64,000 nucleotides of DNA from Ruminococcus sp. (GTDB taxonomy: Bacteria > Bacillota > Clostridia > Lachnospirales > Lachnospiraceae): contig JACERV010000017.1 of the NCBI GenBank assembly GCA_013911065.1, positions 43,790-107,789 on the forward strand. The letters run 5' to 3'. Below the pieces are notes generated by a model. It made no database searches. It saw only the letters and a program-made list of their open reading frames with translations, and was not told where the DNA came from. Positions 45,870 through 54,933 of this stretch are shown here, piece by piece. A program made the position numbers and the translations under genes. How positions within the stretch are numbered: the stretch's first letter is position 1; each line of letters starts with the position of its first letter.

Positions 45870-47062
45870 TTTCAAGAAAAATCCTCCTGATGAAGGAAAA
45901 AAGTAAAATCTGGATGTTTCTTTTGGAAAATGATGATATTGTCGAAATACACTGCACTTTGGAAAACGGAGGGGGCTCAAATTATGCCCTTGGCAATGTT
46001 TATATAGGAAAAGTAAAGAATATCGTACCTAATATCGGAGCTGCATTTATCGAAATTGATAATAAAGTAGAATGTTATTATGACATGAGCCAGGCAGAGA
46101 ACGCCATTTTCACTCATAAAAGCAGCCAAAAACCTCTTTGCGCCGGGGATGAACTAGTTGTTCAGATAAGCAAAGAAGCTGTAAAGACAAAGGCACCGAC
46201 TGTAAGCAGTGATTTAAGTTTTCACGGCCGGTATGCCATTCTGACATCTGGAAATACCAGAATCGGCACCTCAGGGAAACTCCCTAAGGCACTGCGGATG
46301 GACTTAAAAGAAAGGCTCCAGCCTCTAAAAAATGAAGAATATGGCATTATCATCCGCACCAATGCAAAAGAAGCAGACTTCTCTGACATTTTAGAAGAAA
46401 TCAATAGCCTGGAAAAAGCTTACCATGAAATAAAGAAAACTGCTCAGACACGAACATGCTTTTCTTGTCTTTCCCAGTCTTCCCCTTCCTATATATCAGA
46501 TCTAAAAAATGTTTATACCGAAGGACTGACAGAGATTATCATTGAAGGAGAGGATCTTTATAGAGAAATTAGAGACTATTACGAAAAAGAACAGCCGGAA
46601 GACTTGGATAAACTCAGACATTATGACGGCAGTCAGCTTTCTCTGGCAAACTTGTATCATACCCAGCCCGTTCTGGAACGTGCCCTTGGACAGCGGGTAT
46701 GGTTGAAAAACGGCGCTTATTTGGTTATTCAGTATACGGAGGCTCTGACGGTGATAGATGTAAACTCCGGGAAATTTGTATCAAAAAAGAATCCCTTGGA
46801 AACTTATTTGAAAATCAACCTGGAAGCAGCAAAAGAAGCAGCAAAACAACTACGCCTTAGAAATCTTTCGGGAATTATCATTGTAGATTTTATTAATCTG
46901 GATGATGAAGCCGCTACTCAGGAATTGCTGAAGGCTTTCCGGCAGCATTTAGCTCAGGATCCTATTCAGGCAACACTGGTAGATGTGACAGAATTACAGC
47001 TTGTAGAAGTAACACGAAAAAAAGTCCGAAGACCTTTGCACGAGACCTACTTCGCTCAATAA
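45866..47062 (+). CDS. rng: Ribonuclease G/E family protein
   Basis: Single-strand-specific endoribonuclease acting in rRNA and mRNA processing. ATG 45866 overlaps the previous stop by 4 bp with GGAGATAGAG upstream, giving 398 residues. An S1-like domain (YALGNVYIGKVKNIVPNIGAAFIEI) precedes the catalytic domain with its two metal-binding aspartates in LTVIDVNSGKF and IIIVDFINLDD. It ends at RKKVRRPL without an RNase E-type scaffold. The order radical SAM pair - rng - rplU is common, but here rng and rplU are separated by 4.5 kb. Confidence 0.92.
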   Translation: MISRKILLMKEKSKIWMFLLENDDIVEIHCTLENGGGSNYALGNVYIGKVKNIVPNIGAAFIEIDNKVECYYDMSQAENAIFTHKSSQKPLCAGDELVVQISKEAVKTKAPTVSSDLSFHGRYAILTSGNTRIGTSGKLPKALRMDLKERLQPLKNEEYGIIIRTNAKEADFSDILEEINSLEKAYHEIKKTAQTRTCFSCLSQSSPSYISDLKNVYTEGLTEIIIEGEDLYREIRDYYEKEQPEDLDKLRHYDGSQLSLANLYHTQPVLERALGQRVWLKNGAYLVIQYTEALTVIDVNSGKFVSKKNPLETYLKINLEAAKEAAKQLRLRNLSGIIIVDFINLDDEAATQELLKAFRQHLAQDPIQATLVDVTELQLVEVTRKKVRRPLHETYFAQ

Positions 47063-47105
47063 TGACAGGTATAGTAATTCTCCTATATTTTTTTAACTTT
47101 TTTAA

Positions 47106-47199
47106 ATTGCATGCAATCATACAATTATTTTTTTGAAAATTTCATTTTTAACATGCATGCCTATTTTCAGAAAACAAATTGTATTCTTGTATACAATTT
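47106..47199. promoter_or_regulatory. Palindrome cluster upstream of the SPL-like gene
   Basis: ATTGCATGCAAT (47106-47117) is a perfect 12-bp palindrome. TTGTATACAA (47187-47196) is a perfect 10-bp palindrome lying within a longer pair, AAATTGTAT (47176-47184) and ATACAATTT (47191-47199). A further half-site ATACAATTA occurs at 47119-47127. The TTGTATACAA core is like GntR-type operators. No regulator of that kind is encoded nearby. The rest of this 204-bp gap is AT-rich with no gene. Confidence 0.5.
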
Positions 47200-47266
47200 T
47201 GAAATCACTTAAAGTTCAAGTATATATTCCCCGTTAGTCGAAGAGGGGAGCATTGTAGAGGTTGAT

Positions 47267-48166
47267 ATGGAATATATTCCTGCAAAAACAATTATCACCC
47301 GTTCCAAAAATCCCAGCTTTTGGTTTGGGACAGAATACAATATGAATATATATCGAGGTTGCTGCCACGGATGTATTTACTGCGACAGCCGTTCAGACTG
47401 TTATGGAATTACGTCTTTTGATACGGTGAGAGCAAAAGACAATGCCTTACAAATTATCCGGGACGAGCTGCGCAGAAAGACAAAGCGGGGTGTAGTTTCC
47501 ACAGGAGCTATGAGTGATCCCTATAATCCATTTGAAAAGAATCTGGAACTGACCCGTCATGCCCTGGAATTGTGTAATGCCTTTGAATTTGGTGCAGCTA
47601 TCGCCACAAAAAGTACTCTGCTTGCAAGAGATATTGATATTCTGACAGATATCAGAGAGCATTCCCCGGTACTATGTAAGATTACAATTACAACAGCCAA
47701 TGATACGCTTTCACAAAAAATAGAGCCTGGCGTCCCCCCCTCCTCGGAGAGGTTCGAGCTTATCCGACAACTGTCCGACCAGGGGATTTATACCGGTATT
47801 CTGCTGATGCCTGTACTTCCGTTCCTGGAAGACACCAATGAAAATATCAGTGAAATTGTCCGCAGAGCAGCGGATGCGGGAGCCCGGTTCATTTATCCTG
47901 CATTTGGAGTTACATTACGTGAGAACCAGAGAGAATGGTATTACACAAAACTGGAACAATTATTTCCGGGAGAAGGCCTTGCTGCAAAATACAGGCATCA
48001 TTTTGGGAATTCCTATGAATGCAGAAGCCCAAGATCCAGACAGCTTTGGGAGTTATTCACACAGGAGTGCCAAAAACATAAAGTTATCTACAAAATGCAG
48101 GACATCATAGCAAGTTATAAAAGACCTTATATCATTGAACAGCTCAGCCTATTTGATGATTTATAA
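47267..48166 (+). CDS. SPL-family radical SAM protein
   Basis: A 299-residue protein resembling spore photoproduct lyase relatives. The cluster motif is CCHGCIYC in NIYRGCCHGCIYCDSRSDCYG, followed by VSTGAMSDPYNPFEK, ATKSTLLARDIDIL and TITTANDTLSQKIEPGVP. It is shorter than true SplB (about 340 residues) and belongs to the Rv2578c-like group of unknown substrate. The upstream palindromes suggest specific regulation. Confidence 0.85.
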   Translation: MEYIPAKTIITRSKNPSFWFGTEYNMNIYRGCCHGCIYCDSRSDCYGITSFDTVRAKDNALQIIRDELRRKTKRGVVSTGAMSDPYNPFEKNLELTRHALELCNAFEFGAAIATKSTLLARDIDILTDIREHSPVLCKITITTANDTLSQKIEPGVPPSSERFELIRQLSDQGIYTGILLMPVLPFLEDTNENISEIVRRAADAGARFIYPAFGVTLRENQREWYYTKLEQLFPGEGLAAKYRHHFGNSYECRSPRSRQLWELFTQECQKHKVIYKMQDIIASYKRPYIIEQLSLFDDL

Positions 48167-48234
48167 GGGGTCAGACCTTTTTGTGCCAATAAGTCAGAAT
48201 AGTCTGAATATGAGTGTAAAAGGGTCTGACCTCT
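48167..48234. repeat. Inverted repeat of the GGTCAGACC type
   Basis: GGGGTCAGACC (48167-48177) and GGTCTGACCTC (48223-48233) pair with one mismatch and are flanked inside by T5 and A4. A smaller pair CAGA/TCTG lies between them. This is the look of REP-like or miniature mobile elements seen in many bacterial intergenic regions. It fills most of the space between the SPL-like gene and ybaK, and could also act as a terminator through TTTTT after the first arm. Confidence 0.6.
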
Positions 48235-48259
48235 ATGAAACGCCTATGGAGGAGATCAA

Positions 48260-48739
48260 ATGAGTAAAAAAGAATTAAAAACAAATGCCATGCGTATATT
48301 GGATAATTGTAAAATAACCTACGAATATCAAACCTATGAATGTAAGGAGTTTATTGACGGTATTGGAATAGCCGATAAACTCGGCCTCCCCCATGAGATG
48401 GTATACAAGACACTGGTAACTACAGGGAAGAGCGGGGCGCATTATGTATTTGTAATCCCCGTTAAAGCAGAATTAGATTTAAAAAAAGCAGCAAAGGCTG
48501 TGAAAGAAAAGTCTTTGGACATGCTTCCCGTGAAAGAGATTACCGCAGTTACCGGATACGTCCGGGGCGGCTGTACGGCCATTGGAATGAAAAAGGCCTT
48601 TCCTACTATAATAAACGAAACGGCTGCCAGGCTGGACGGTATCTGTGTCAGCGGCGGAAAACTGGGAATGCAGCTGAAGCTGGCACCGGATGATTTAAAG
48701 AAGGCGTCCCGGGGAGAATTTGCAGACGTTATTGTTTAA
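48260..48739 (+). CDS. ybaK: YbaK/EbsC family Cys-tRNA(Pro) deacylase
   Basis: Removes cysteine misacylated onto tRNA-Pro. The 159-residue domain shows KTLVTTGKSGAHYVFVIPV, LDLKKAAKAVKEKSL, the GYVRGGCTAIGMKK loop and GGKLGMQLKLAPDDL. GGAGGAG precedes the ATG. The following 183 bp before lysC hold no gene I can support; a hairpin TGCGTT/AACGCA lies in it. Confidence 0.92.
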   Translation: MSKKELKTNAMRILDNCKITYEYQTYECKEFIDGIGIADKLGLPHEMVYKTLVTTGKSGAHYVFVIPVKAELDLKKAAKAVKEKSLDMLPVKEITAVTGYVRGGCTAIGMKKAFPTIINETAARLDGICVSGGKLGMQLKLAPDDLKKASRGEFADVIV

Positions 48740-48922
48740 ATTTGCAGAAATAAACAGTTTTGGCTGGATAAAGAAGGGAATCTGCAGGATATTTTGTCAG
48801 AAAATGCAGAAAAATCAAAAAGAAGAGATTTACAAGAGGAGTGGACTGCGTTATAATAATGTACCGAGAACGCAGAAATTTTGAAAAGGATTACCCTTTA
48901 TTATGTATACGGAGGAATAAGA

Positions 48923-50242
48923 ATGAAAAAAGTAGTAAAGTTTGGCGGAAGTTCTTTGGCAAGTGCAGACCAGTTCCAAAAGGTCGGCGAAATCATCCGC
49001 TCCGATGAATCAAGAAGATATGTCATCCCATCCGCTCCGGGAAAAAGATTTTCAAGTGACACTAAGGTGACAGACTTATTATATAACTGTTACGATGCCG
49101 CAGTGAAGGAGAAGAATTTTACAGACTTACTCTCTGCAATACAGAATAGGTATAATGAGATTATAAACGGACTGGAACTGACCATTTCTCTGGACAAGGA
49201 ATTTGAGCTTATCAAGGAAAACTTTAATAAAAAGGCCGGAAGAGACTACGCAGCCTCCAGAGGGGAATATCTAAACGGAAAAATCATGTCTGCATATCTT
49301 GGATTTGAATTTGTAGATGCAGCCGAAGTCATACGTTTTCGTGAGAATGGCTCTTTTGATGATGTTGCTACAAATGATTTATTGTCCAAACGCCTTGAAC
49401 AGGCAGACGGTGCAGTTATCCCGGGATTTTACGGTGCGAAAGGGGACGGTACCATTGTAACATTTTCCAGAGGTGGTTCTGATATTACAGGCTCTCTTGT
49501 GGCATTGGCAGCTTCTGCTGATATGTATGAGAACTGGACTGATGTATCAGGCTTTCTGATTGCAGACCCAAGAATTGTGAAAAATGCAAAATCTATTGAG
49601 ACTATCACATACAGAGAACTTCGTGAACTTTCCTACATGGGAGCCAGTGTTCTCCATGAGGATGCTATTTTCCCTGTGAGAAAAGCAGGTATTCCGATTA
49701 ACATACGCAATACCAATGTCCCGGAAGATAAAGGCACTCTGATTGTGGAGGGGACATGCAGAAAGCCTAAATATACCATTACAGGTATTGCCGGAACAGA
49801 CGGCTTTGCAGCTATTACAATTGAGAAGGCTATGATGAACTCTGAAATTGGATTCTGCCGCAAAGTACTACAGATATTTGAAGAAAATGACATTTCCATT
49901 GAGCATATGCCTTCTGGAATTGATACAATGACTATTTTTGTCCATAAAGATGAATTTGAAGAAAAGGAACAGAATGTCCTTTCAGCAATTCACAAAGCAG
50001 TAAGTCCGGATCACATCGAACTGGAATCTGACCTTGCACTGATTGCCATTGTAGGCCGGGGTATGAGAGCAACCCGAGGTACTGCGGGAAGAATTTTCTC
50101 CGCACTGGCCCATGCTCATATCAATGTAAAAATGATTGATCAGGGTTCCAGTGAGCTGAATATCATCGTAGGTGTCAGACATGATGAATTCAAAAATGCC
50201 ATAAGAGCATTATATGAAATTTTTGTATTAACACAAATATAA
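48923..50242 (+). CDS. lysC: Aspartate kinase
   Basis: Phosphorylates aspartate at the head of the lysine/threonine/methionine pathway. ATG 48923 with GGAGGAATAA gives 439 residues starting MKKVVKFGGSSLAS, the kinase signature; the frame from 48881 is longer but lacks a ribosome site. SRGGSDITGSLVA and DPRIV are kinase motifs. Two C-terminal ACT domains (GFAAITIEKAMMNSEIGF, ALIAIVGRGMRATRGTAGRIF) indicate feedback control by an amino acid. No lysine riboswitch is visible upstream. Confidence 0.94.
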   Translation: MKKVVKFGGSSLASADQFQKVGEIIRSDESRRYVIPSAPGKRFSSDTKVTDLLYNCYDAAVKEKNFTDLLSAIQNRYNEIINGLELTISLDKEFELIKENFNKKAGRDYAASRGEYLNGKIMSAYLGFEFVDAAEVIRFRENGSFDDVATNDLLSKRLEQADGAVIPGFYGAKGDGTIVTFSRGGSDITGSLVALAASADMYENWTDVSGFLIADPRIVKNAKSIETITYRELRELSYMGASVLHEDAIFPVRKAGIPINIRNTNVPEDKGTLIVEGTCRKPKYTITGIAGTDGFAAITIEKAMMNSEIGFCRKVLQIFEENDISIEHMPSGIDTMTIFVHKDEFEEKEQNVLSAIHKAVSPDHIELESDLALIAIVGRGMRATRGTAGRIFSALAHAHINVKMIDQGSSELNIIVGVRHDEFKNAIRALYEIFVLTQI

Positions 50243-50262
50243 AGAAAGGCAGCAAGTTCGTT

Positions 50263-50676
50263 ATGAACATTTTGTTCTTTTTAAAACCGAAAAGTGAAAT
50301 TGCTTACATTTACAATGACTGCACATTGCGCCAGGTCTTGGAGACAATGGAATATCATAAATACTCCGCTATCCCTGTGCTGGACAGGAAGGGTGAATTT
50401 GTAGGAACGATTACAGAGGGAGATCTGCTTTGGGGAATCAAGGATTACAAAAACTTAAATCTCAAAAGCGCCGAAAAGATTTTTATTCGCGATTTCCCGC
50501 GGAAGGCGGATTTTGATGTGGTAGCTGCAGACGCAGATATGAAGGATCTTGTTAAAAAAGCTATGAACCAGAATTTTGTACCTGTTGTAGATGACCAGGA
50601 TAAATTTATAGGGATTATAACACGCAAAAGCATTATAGAATATTGCTATAATAAGCTGAATGATTTTGATAAGTAG
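50263..50676 (+). CDS. CBS-domain protein
   Basis: A 137-residue protein made of two CBS motifs (SAIPVLDRKGEFVGTITEGDLL and VPVVDDQDKFIGIITRKSII). A pair of CBS repeats binds adenosyl ligands, and free-standing pairs often regulate other proteins. It starts 20 bp after lysC and ends 9 bp before the amidohydrolase, so it may be co-transcribed with both. Confidence 0.85.
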   Translation: MNILFFLKPKSEIAYIYNDCTLRQVLETMEYHKYSAIPVLDRKGEFVGTITEGDLLWGIKDYKNLNLKSAEKIFIRDFPRKADFDVVAADADMKDLVKKAMNQNFVPVVDDQDKFIGIITRKSIIEYCYNKLNDFDK

Positions 50677-50685
50677 AGGTGTCAT

Positions 50686-51471
50686 ATGATTGATTTTCAT
50701 GCACATATTTTTCCGGATAAAATTGCCGCCTCCACACTGGACTTTTTAAGTTCTAAATTTGAAACTACCCCTTTTACGGATGGTACTGCATTAGGGCTTG
50801 AGAAATCTGAAAGAGAGGCTGGGATAGACTTGTCCATTGTCCTTCCGATTGTAACTAAGATATCCCAATTTCAAAGTATTAACTACTTTGCATCCCAATT
50901 TCAGGAAGGGGATATCCTTTCCTTTGGGGGCATCCATCCGGACAGCCCTGATTACAAGGCGGAACTGAGAGAACTGAAAAGTATGGGATTGAAGGGCATC
51001 AAGCTTCATCCGGCCTATCAGGAAACGTTGTTCAATGACATTCGTTATAAACGGATTGTATCTTATGCATCAGAACTGGGGCTTATTATCAGTGTACATG
51101 CGGGCTATGACCCCGGATACCCTGACTTCATTTACTCTACTCCGCAGATGGCTGCAGAGGTCATCGATGAAGTGCAGCCCGAAAAGCTGGTACTGGCTCA
51201 CCTTGGCGGCTTTTTCTGCTGGGATGATGTGGAACGGCTTCTCGTCGGAAAGCAGATATATCTGGATACTGCCGTTGTATTCGGCGCAATTGAGGATGAG
51301 CAGTTTATGCGAATTTGCCGGAATCACGGCATGGATAAAATTTTATTTGCAACCGACTCTCCCTGGGCCAGTCAGGCCGCATCAGTTGCATACTTAAACG
51401 CCCTTCCTCTGACAATAGAAGAGAAGGACATGATTTTCGACAAAAATGCCAGAAAACTATTGACTTTGTAA
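50686..51471 (+). CDS. Amidohydrolase family protein
   Basis: Metal-dependent hydrolase of the amidohydrolase-2 type. Metal ligands are visible as HxH (DFHAHIF), His in GIKLHPAYQ, His in ISVHAGYDPG and LAHLGG, and the late Asp in LFATDSPWAS. The 261-residue length fits. The substrate is unknown. Its 3' end contains the -35 of the rplU promoter. Confidence 0.88.
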   Translation: MIDFHAHIFPDKIAASTLDFLSSKFETTPFTDGTALGLEKSEREAGIDLSIVLPIVTKISQFQSINYFASQFQEGDILSFGGIHPDSPDYKAELRELKSMGLKGIKLHPAYQETLFNDIRYKRIVSYASELGLIISVHAGYDPGYPDFIYSTPQMAAEVIDEVQPEKLVLAHLGGFFCWDDVERLLVGKQIYLDTAVVFGAIEDEQFMRICRNHGMDKILFATDSPWASQAASVAYLNALPLTIEEKDMIFDKNARKLLTL

Positions 51472-51489
51472 AATTTTATATGCTATACT
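51460..51489 (+). promoter_or_regulatory. Promoter of rplU-prp-rpmA
   Basis: TTGACT (51460-51465) and an extended -10 TGCTATACT (51481-51489) with an 18-bp spacer. The -35 overlaps the end of the amidohydrolase gene. Confidence 0.7.
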
Positions 51490-51570
51490 ACTACGGTATG
51501 CCGCACAATGAGGTTTTAAAGTCCTGCCATCGGCGGACACCATAATTGGCGAGTAATGATAATAGGAGGT
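51490..51570 (+). ncRNA. Ribosomal protein L21 leader
   Basis: The 5' UTR between the promoter and the rplU ribosome site contains GCCGCACAATGAGG, then GTCCTGCCATCGGCGGAC, where GTCC/GGAC and CCGC/GCGG-like segments can pair. Position and sequence match my memory of the conserved L21 leader motif of Firmicutes, thought to mediate autoregulation. I could not run a covariance model. Confidence 0.65.
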
Positions 51571-51575
51571 GCCAT

Positions 51576-51884
51576 ATGTACGCAATTATAGCAACAGGTG
51601 GTAAACAGTACAAAGTAGCCGAAGGCGATATCATTAAAGTAGAAAAACTTGGGGTAGAAGCTGGAGAAACTTATACATTCGACCAGGTACTTGCAGTGAA
51701 TAATGACAAGCTTGTTGTTGGAAGTCCAACAGTCAGCGGTGCAACAGTTACAGCTTCTGTAATTGGTGACGGAAAAGCTAAAAAAGTTATCGTTTACAAG
51801 TATAAGAGAAAATCTGGATACCATAAGAAAAATGGTCACAGACAACAGTATACTGCAGTTAAAATCGACAAAATCAATGCCTAA
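51576..51884 (+). CDS. rplU: 50S ribosomal protein L21
   Basis: A 102-residue L21. The family start [18 protein letters not shown] is at 51576 behind AGGAGGT; the longer frame from 51546 reads through the leader. The C-terminal signature [18 protein letters not shown] contacts 23S rRNA. First gene of the rplU-prp-rpmA operon. Confidence 0.97.
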   Translation: MYAIIATGGKQYKVAEGDIIKVEKLGVEAGETYTFDQVLAVNNDKLVVGSPTVSGATVTASVIGDGKAKKVIVYKYKRKSGYHKKNGHRQQYTAVKIDKINA

Positions 51885-51895
51885 CAGGTGGCAGA

Positions 51896-52240
51896 ATGAT
51901 TAAGGTAACTATTTACAAAACCGACAGGCATGAATATGTAGGTTTTGACGCACAGGGTCATGCCGGATTTGCTGATGAAGGCATGGATATTGTATGTGCT
52001 GCGGCTTCCGCACTCATCATCAATACCCTGAATGCCATTGAACGGTATACATCGGACAAGATTTCTGTAGTTTCAGATGATTCTGAAGATGCACAGGGAC
52101 TGATTGAATTCCGTTTTACAGGAGGCAAGCCTACACATGATGCTGAATTGCTGTTAAAAACTATGATTCTTGGATTACAGGAAATAGAAGATGACAGCGA
52201 TTATGAACCATACATTGATATTATCTTCAAGGAGGTGTAA
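51896..52240 (+). CDS. prp: Ribosomal-processing cysteine protease Prp
   Basis: Cleaves the N-terminal extension of L27. The catalytic His and Cys lie in [22 protein letters not shown], as in YsxB/Prp. The length of 114 residues is normal. It sits between L21 and L27, and the L27 encoded next has the matching extension, so substrate and protease are both present. Confidence 0.93.
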   Translation: MIKVTIYKTDRHEYVGFDAQGHAGFADEGMDIVCAAASALIINTLNAIERYTSDKISVVSDDSEDAQGLIEFRFTGGKPTHDAELLLKTMILGLQEIEDDSDYEPYIDIIFKEV

Positions 52241-52245
52241 CAACC

Positions 52246-52530
52246 ATGATGAAATTGAACCTTCAATATTTTGCTCATAAAAAAGGAGTTGGTTCTTCCA
52301 AGAACGGCCGTGACTCCGAGTCTAAGCGATTAGGTGCTAAAAGAGCTGACGGACAGTTTGTAAAAGCCGGCAACATCCTTTACAGACAGCGCGGAACAAG
52401 AATCCACCCAGGTGTGAATGTAGGGCGCGGCAATGATGATACTCTGTTTGCTTTAACAGATGGTGTTGTCAGATATGAGAGAAAAGGAAGAGATAAAAAG
52501 CAGGTTTCCATTTATCCTGTAGCTGAATAA
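52246..52530 (+). CDS. rpmA: 50S ribosomal protein L27 (Prp-processed precursor)
   Basis: A 94-residue L27 near the peptidyl-transferase centre. Its N-terminus [12 protein letters not shown] carries the Firmicutes extension removed by Prp after the aromatic residue before AHKKG, so the mature protein begins at Ala. The core [21 protein letters not shown] and [14 protein letters not shown] are standard. Two ATGs are adjacent at 52246 and 52249. Confidence 0.97.
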   Translation: MMKLNLQYFAHKKGVGSSKNGRDSESKRLGAKRADGQFVKAGNILYRQRGTRIHPGVNVGRGNDDTLFALTDGVVRYERKGRDKKQVSIYPVAE

Positions 52531-52557
52531 TCCATTCTTATGTAACTTATATGAGCA

Positions 52558-52587
52558 GCCTCAGACCTAACAGTCTGAGGCTTTTTT
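52558..52587 (+). terminator. Terminator of rplU-prp-rpmA
   Basis: GCCTCAGAC (52558-52566) and GTCTGAGGC (52573-52581) form a perfect 9-bp stem followed by T6. Confidence 0.93.
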
Positions 52588-52715
52588 GTATAATAGGAAT
52601 AGGAAGTGTAGAATCCATAAAGATGGGGAATTATCAATAGTAAAAACTATTATCTTATGATATAATTAGGAAAAATTGGAAAGCATGAAAAATAAATTAG
52701 AAAAGGGTATAGACT

Positions 52716-53999
52716 ATGTTTGCAGACAGAGCAAAAATTTTTATAAAATCCGGAAAGGGCGGCGATGGGCACTGCAGTTTCAGAAGAGAACTGTATGTGC
52801 CTAATGGCGGCCCTGACGGCGGTGACGGCGGAAAAGGCGGGGATTTGATTTTTGAAGTGGATGAAGGCCTGAATACACTGGTAGATTTCAGACATAAAAG
52901 AAAGTTTGCTGCCGGTGATGGTGAACAAGGCGGAAAACGGCGCTGCCACGGAAAAAATGGAAACGACGTTATACTGCGGGTGCCGGAAGGGACAGTAATA
53001 AAAGAATCAAAGACAGGGAAAGTCATTGCCGATATGTCAGGCAGCAACCGCCGCCAGGTTGTTTTAAAGGGAGGCCGGGGCGGCCTTGGGAATCAGCATT
53101 TCGCCACCGCAACTATGCAGGTGCCAAAATATGCCCAGCCAGGAAAGCCGGCTATGGAGCTTGAGGTCAATCTTGAGCTGAAAGTCATTGCGGATGTGGG
53201 GCTGATTGGGTTCCCCAATGTAGGAAAGTCCACATTGCTCTCCAGAGTAACAAATGCGGACCCGAAAATAGCGAACTATCACTTTACTACTTTGAATCCA
53301 AATCTGGGTGTTGTGGACCTGGAAGGGGCTAAAGGATTTGTGATGGCCGATATTCCGGGGCTTATTGAAGGGGCGTCCGAAGGTGTAGGACTGGGACACG
53401 AATTTCTGCGCCATATTGAGCGTACAAAGATGATGATTCATGTGGTAGATGCGGCAGGAACAGAAGGGCGTGATCCGGTAGATGATATTTACAAAATCAA
53501 TGCGGAGCTGGAAGCCTATAATCCTGAGATAGCAGGGCGTCCACAGGTTATTGCTGCGAATAAGACCGACCTTATTTTTGAAGGTGATGAGAATCCGGTG
53601 GACAAGCTGATCGCAGAATTTGAGCCTAAAGGAATACGGGTATTTCCGATTTCAGGAGTTTCCGGTCAGGGGATTCAGGAACTGCTGTATTATGTAAGCG
53701 AACAATTACAAAGCATGGATACAAAGCCTGTTGTATTTGAGCAGGAATACTTTCCTGAAGAAGAGTTGATTTACGAAGACCTTCCATATACGGTAGAAAA
53801 AGAAAATGACATGTATGTTGTAGAAGGGCCTAAGATTGAGAAAATGCTTGGATATACAAATCTGGACTCTGAAAAGGGATTTGCATTTTTCCAGAAGTTC
53901 CTTAAAGATGCCGGCATTCTGAATGAATTGGAAAAGGCTGGCATCCAGGAGGGTGATACGGTTAAAATGTATGGATTGCAATTTAATTACTATAAGTAA
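52716..53999 (+). CDS. obg: GTPase Obg (CgtA/ObgE)
   Basis: Ribosome-assembly and stress GTPase. An N-terminal glycine-rich Obg fold (KSGKGGDGHCSFRRE, GGPDGGDGGKGGD) is followed by the G domain (GFPNVGKSTLLSRV, DIPGLIEGASEGVGLGHEFLRH, NKTD) and a C-terminal OCT domain ending KMYGLQFNYYK. The length of 427 residues is normal. It heads the block obg-yhbY-nadD-yqeK-rsfS. A hairpin AATAGT/ACTATT and a TATAAT (52661-52666) lie upstream, but I could not find a good -35. Confidence 0.96.
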   Translation: MFADRAKIFIKSGKGGDGHCSFRRELYVPNGGPDGGDGGKGGDLIFEVDEGLNTLVDFRHKRKFAAGDGEQGGKRRCHGKNGNDVILRVPEGTVIKESKTGKVIADMSGSNRRQVVLKGGRGGLGNQHFATATMQVPKYAQPGKPAMELEVNLELKVIADVGLIGFPNVGKSTLLSRVTNADPKIANYHFTTLNPNLGVVDLEGAKGFVMADIPGLIEGASEGVGLGHEFLRHIERTKMMIHVVDAAGTEGRDPVDDIYKINAELEAYNPEIAGRPQVIAANKTDLIFEGDENPVDKLIAEFEPKGIRVFPISGVSGQGIQELLYYVSEQLQSMDTKPVVFEQEYFPEEELIYEDLPYTVEKENDMYVVEGPKIEKMLGYTNLDSEKGFAFFQKFLKDAGILNELEKAGIQEGDTVKMYGLQFNYYK

Positions 54000-54018
54000 A
54001 CAGGAGATATAAAAAATA

Positions 54019-54309
54019 ATGACAACAAAACAAAGAGCCTATTTAAAAAGTCTTGCCATGACAATGGAGCCTATTTTCCAAGTTGGCAAATCCAGTATAA
54101 CACCAGGACTTACAGAAGCCATATCAGAGGCCCTGGATGCCCGGGAATTAATTAAAATCAGTGTGCTGCAGAACTGCGGGGATGATGCCAGAGAACTGGC
54201 TGCCCTAGTGTCAGAAAGAACCCGCTCACAAGTTGTACAGGTTATCGGAAAAAAAATCGTACTATACAAGGAGGGGAAGGACGACAAGAAGAAAATCGTA
54301 CTTCCATAA
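54019..54309 (+). CDS. yhbY: YhbY family RNA-binding protein (CRM domain)
   Basis: A 96-residue CRM-domain protein that associates with pre-50S particles. Its signature is AYLKSLAMTMEPIFQVGKSSITPGL with the GxxG-like loop and DALDARELIKISVLQNC, then GKKIVLYKEGK. It starts 19 bp after obg and ends 9 bp before nadD. Confidence 0.92.
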   Translation: MTTKQRAYLKSLAMTMEPIFQVGKSSITPGLTEAISEALDARELIKISVLQNCGDDARELAALVSERTRSQVVQVIGKKIVLYKEGKDDKKKIVLP

Positions 54310-54318
54310 AGAAGCGTT

Positions 54319-54933
54319 ATGAAAATAGGTATTATGGGAGGCACATTTGACCCAATTCATATAGGACATCTGCTTTTGGGAGAGTTTGCCTTTGAACAAT
54401 TCAGTCTTGATGAAATCTGGTTCTTGCCCAACGGCAATCCTCCCCATAAAGATATGGGAGAAATGAATACCTGCCTGGAGCACAGAGTTGAAATGGTGCG
54501 GGCTGCTATCAGCGGATCCCCTCATTTTAAACTGTCTCTGCATGAGGCTAAAGAAGGCATACATTCTTATACCTACCAGACAATGCTGGAATTTCATGAA
54601 ATGTATCCGAACAATCAATTCTATTTTATATTAGGAGCAGATTCTCTTTTTTCTATTGAAAAATGGAAGTATTTTGAGGGAATCTTTTCTTACTGTACCA
54701 TACTGGCCGCAATGAGAGATGATAAAGACGTAGGAGATATGAAAAAACAGATTGCATATCTCAAGAAAAAATATGAGGCAGAGATAGAGCTATTGATGGC
54801 CCCTCTGCTTGAGATTTCTTCTACTACTATAAGAAAGCGGGCGGCTAAAGGACTCACCGTACATTATATGGTACCGGACAAAGTCGCGGATTATATCAAA
54901 GAGCATCATTTGTATAAGGATATTAAATCATGA
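54319..54933 (+). CDS. nadD: Nicotinate-nucleotide adenylyltransferase NadD
   Basis: Forms deamido-NAD from nicotinate mononucleotide and ATP. Nucleotidyltransferase motifs are GIMGGTFDPIHIGHLLLGE at the N-terminus and SSTTIRKR near the end. The 204-residue length is typical. The last 4 bp overlap the yqeK start. Confidence 0.95.
   Translation: MKIGIMGGTFDPIHIGHLLLGEFAFEQFSLDEIWFLPNGNPPHKDMGEMNTCLEHRVEMVRAAISGSPHFKLSLHEAKEGIHSYTYQTMLEFHEMYPNNQFYFILGADSLFSIEKWKYFEGIFSYCTILAAMRDDKDVGDMKKQIAYLKKKYEAEIELLMAPLLEISSTTIRKRAAKGLTVHYMVPDKVADYIKEHHLYKDIKS

Noticed and set aside
45843..45870. RNase G start at the in-frame ATG 45842
   Set aside because: The ATG at 45866 has a better spaced ribosome site and the ATGA overlap typical of coupled genes; the earlier ATG adds eight residues outside the family.
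48740..48922. Lysine riboswitch or a lost small gene before aspartate kinase
   Set aside because: The gap is too short and lacks the conserved lysine riboswitch core. The in-frame text after the ybaK stop has no start codon and no recognisable family.
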